Positions 63,983-64,000 of a stretch of 64,000 nucleotides of DNA are shown here, piece after piece. Source of the DNA: Pseudomonas sp. GM41(2012) (GTDB lineage Bacteria; Pseudomonadota; Gammaproteobacteria; Pseudomonadales; Pseudomonadaceae); NCBI RefSeq assembly GCF_000282315.2, contig NZ_AKJN02000012.1, positions 62,001-126,000 of the forward strand, in the 5' to 3' direction. Both the position numbers and the translations under genes were made by a program. Within the stretch, counting starts at the first letter, position 1. Each line of letters starts with the position of its first letter. The notes below the pieces were generated by a model. It did not search any database. It was not told the DNA's origin and saw only the letters and a program-made list of their open reading frames with translations.

Positions 63983-64000
63983 AACGAGTCCACGTAGCTG

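Overview
The window is a chromosomal segment of a fluorescent pseudomonad (Pseudomonas fluorescens group). The evidence is the high-GC codon usage, at least eight REP/REPIN palindromes of pseudomonad type, mvaT, a PctA/B/C-type chemoreceptor, and a gene order (fumarase, diguanylate cyclase, ferredoxin reductase, enoyl-CoA hydratase, pyk, moxR operon, sbcB, mvaT, purU, pct-type receptor) that from memory matches the conserved pseudomonad backbone. No rRNA, tRNA or CRISPR array was seen.

Layout. 1-2.2 kb: a cut AraC-type regulator, a small monooxygenase-like protein, a small unknown and a flavin reductase. 2.2-7.0 kb: a KgtP-type 2-oxoglutarate permease behind a recognisable sigma-54 promoter with two upstream palindromes, and a DctB/DctD (MifS/MifR)-like two-component system that probably drives it. 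7.1-14.4 kb: a coupled tcB-tcC pair of an insecticidal Tc toxin, with an unrecognised hypervariable C-terminus. 14.6-21.3 kb: backbone metabolism (class I fumarase, diguanylate cyclase, Fe-S reductase, enoyl-CoA hydratase, pyruvate kinase). 21.5-23.7 kb: a single-Ig-domain protein, a lipoprotein, a PilZ protein, triplicated REPs and a DUF6124 gene with a C4-like RNA. 24.1-39.9 kb: the second half of the Tc system, made of a ten-repeat Ig-like protein, a TcA split into two genes, and a large repeat protein broken by a run of eight C. 39.9-46.8 kb: the DUF58/MoxR/DUF4350/DUF4129/SpoIIM/RDD operon. 47-53.3 kb: sbcB, mvaT, purU, a small protein and a glycosyltransferase/deacetylase/flippase-like operon. 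53.4-54.6 kb: an IS3-family element inserted in a REPIN. 54.7-64 kb: an amino-acid chemoreceptor, a HerA-like ATPase, dciA, secA, argJ and a GST.

The most interesting system is the Tc toxin island. It is in two pieces about 13 kb apart, separated by housekeeping genes. A palindromic motif of the form CTGTCA-N4-TGACAG lies upstream of tcB, of the first TcA gene and, in weaker form, of both Ig-repeat genes, which suggests one regulator for all. Two homopolymer tracts (14 G just upstream of one of these motifs; 8 C inside the large accessory gene) look like possible phase-variation switches. TcA1 carries C-terminal Ig/invasin-like domains, and the gene after TcA2 encodes at least five copies of a two-part repeat with related domains, so the toxin may be made together with an adhesive or carbohydrate-binding partner. 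All functional statements about this island beyond the Tc family assignment are inference.
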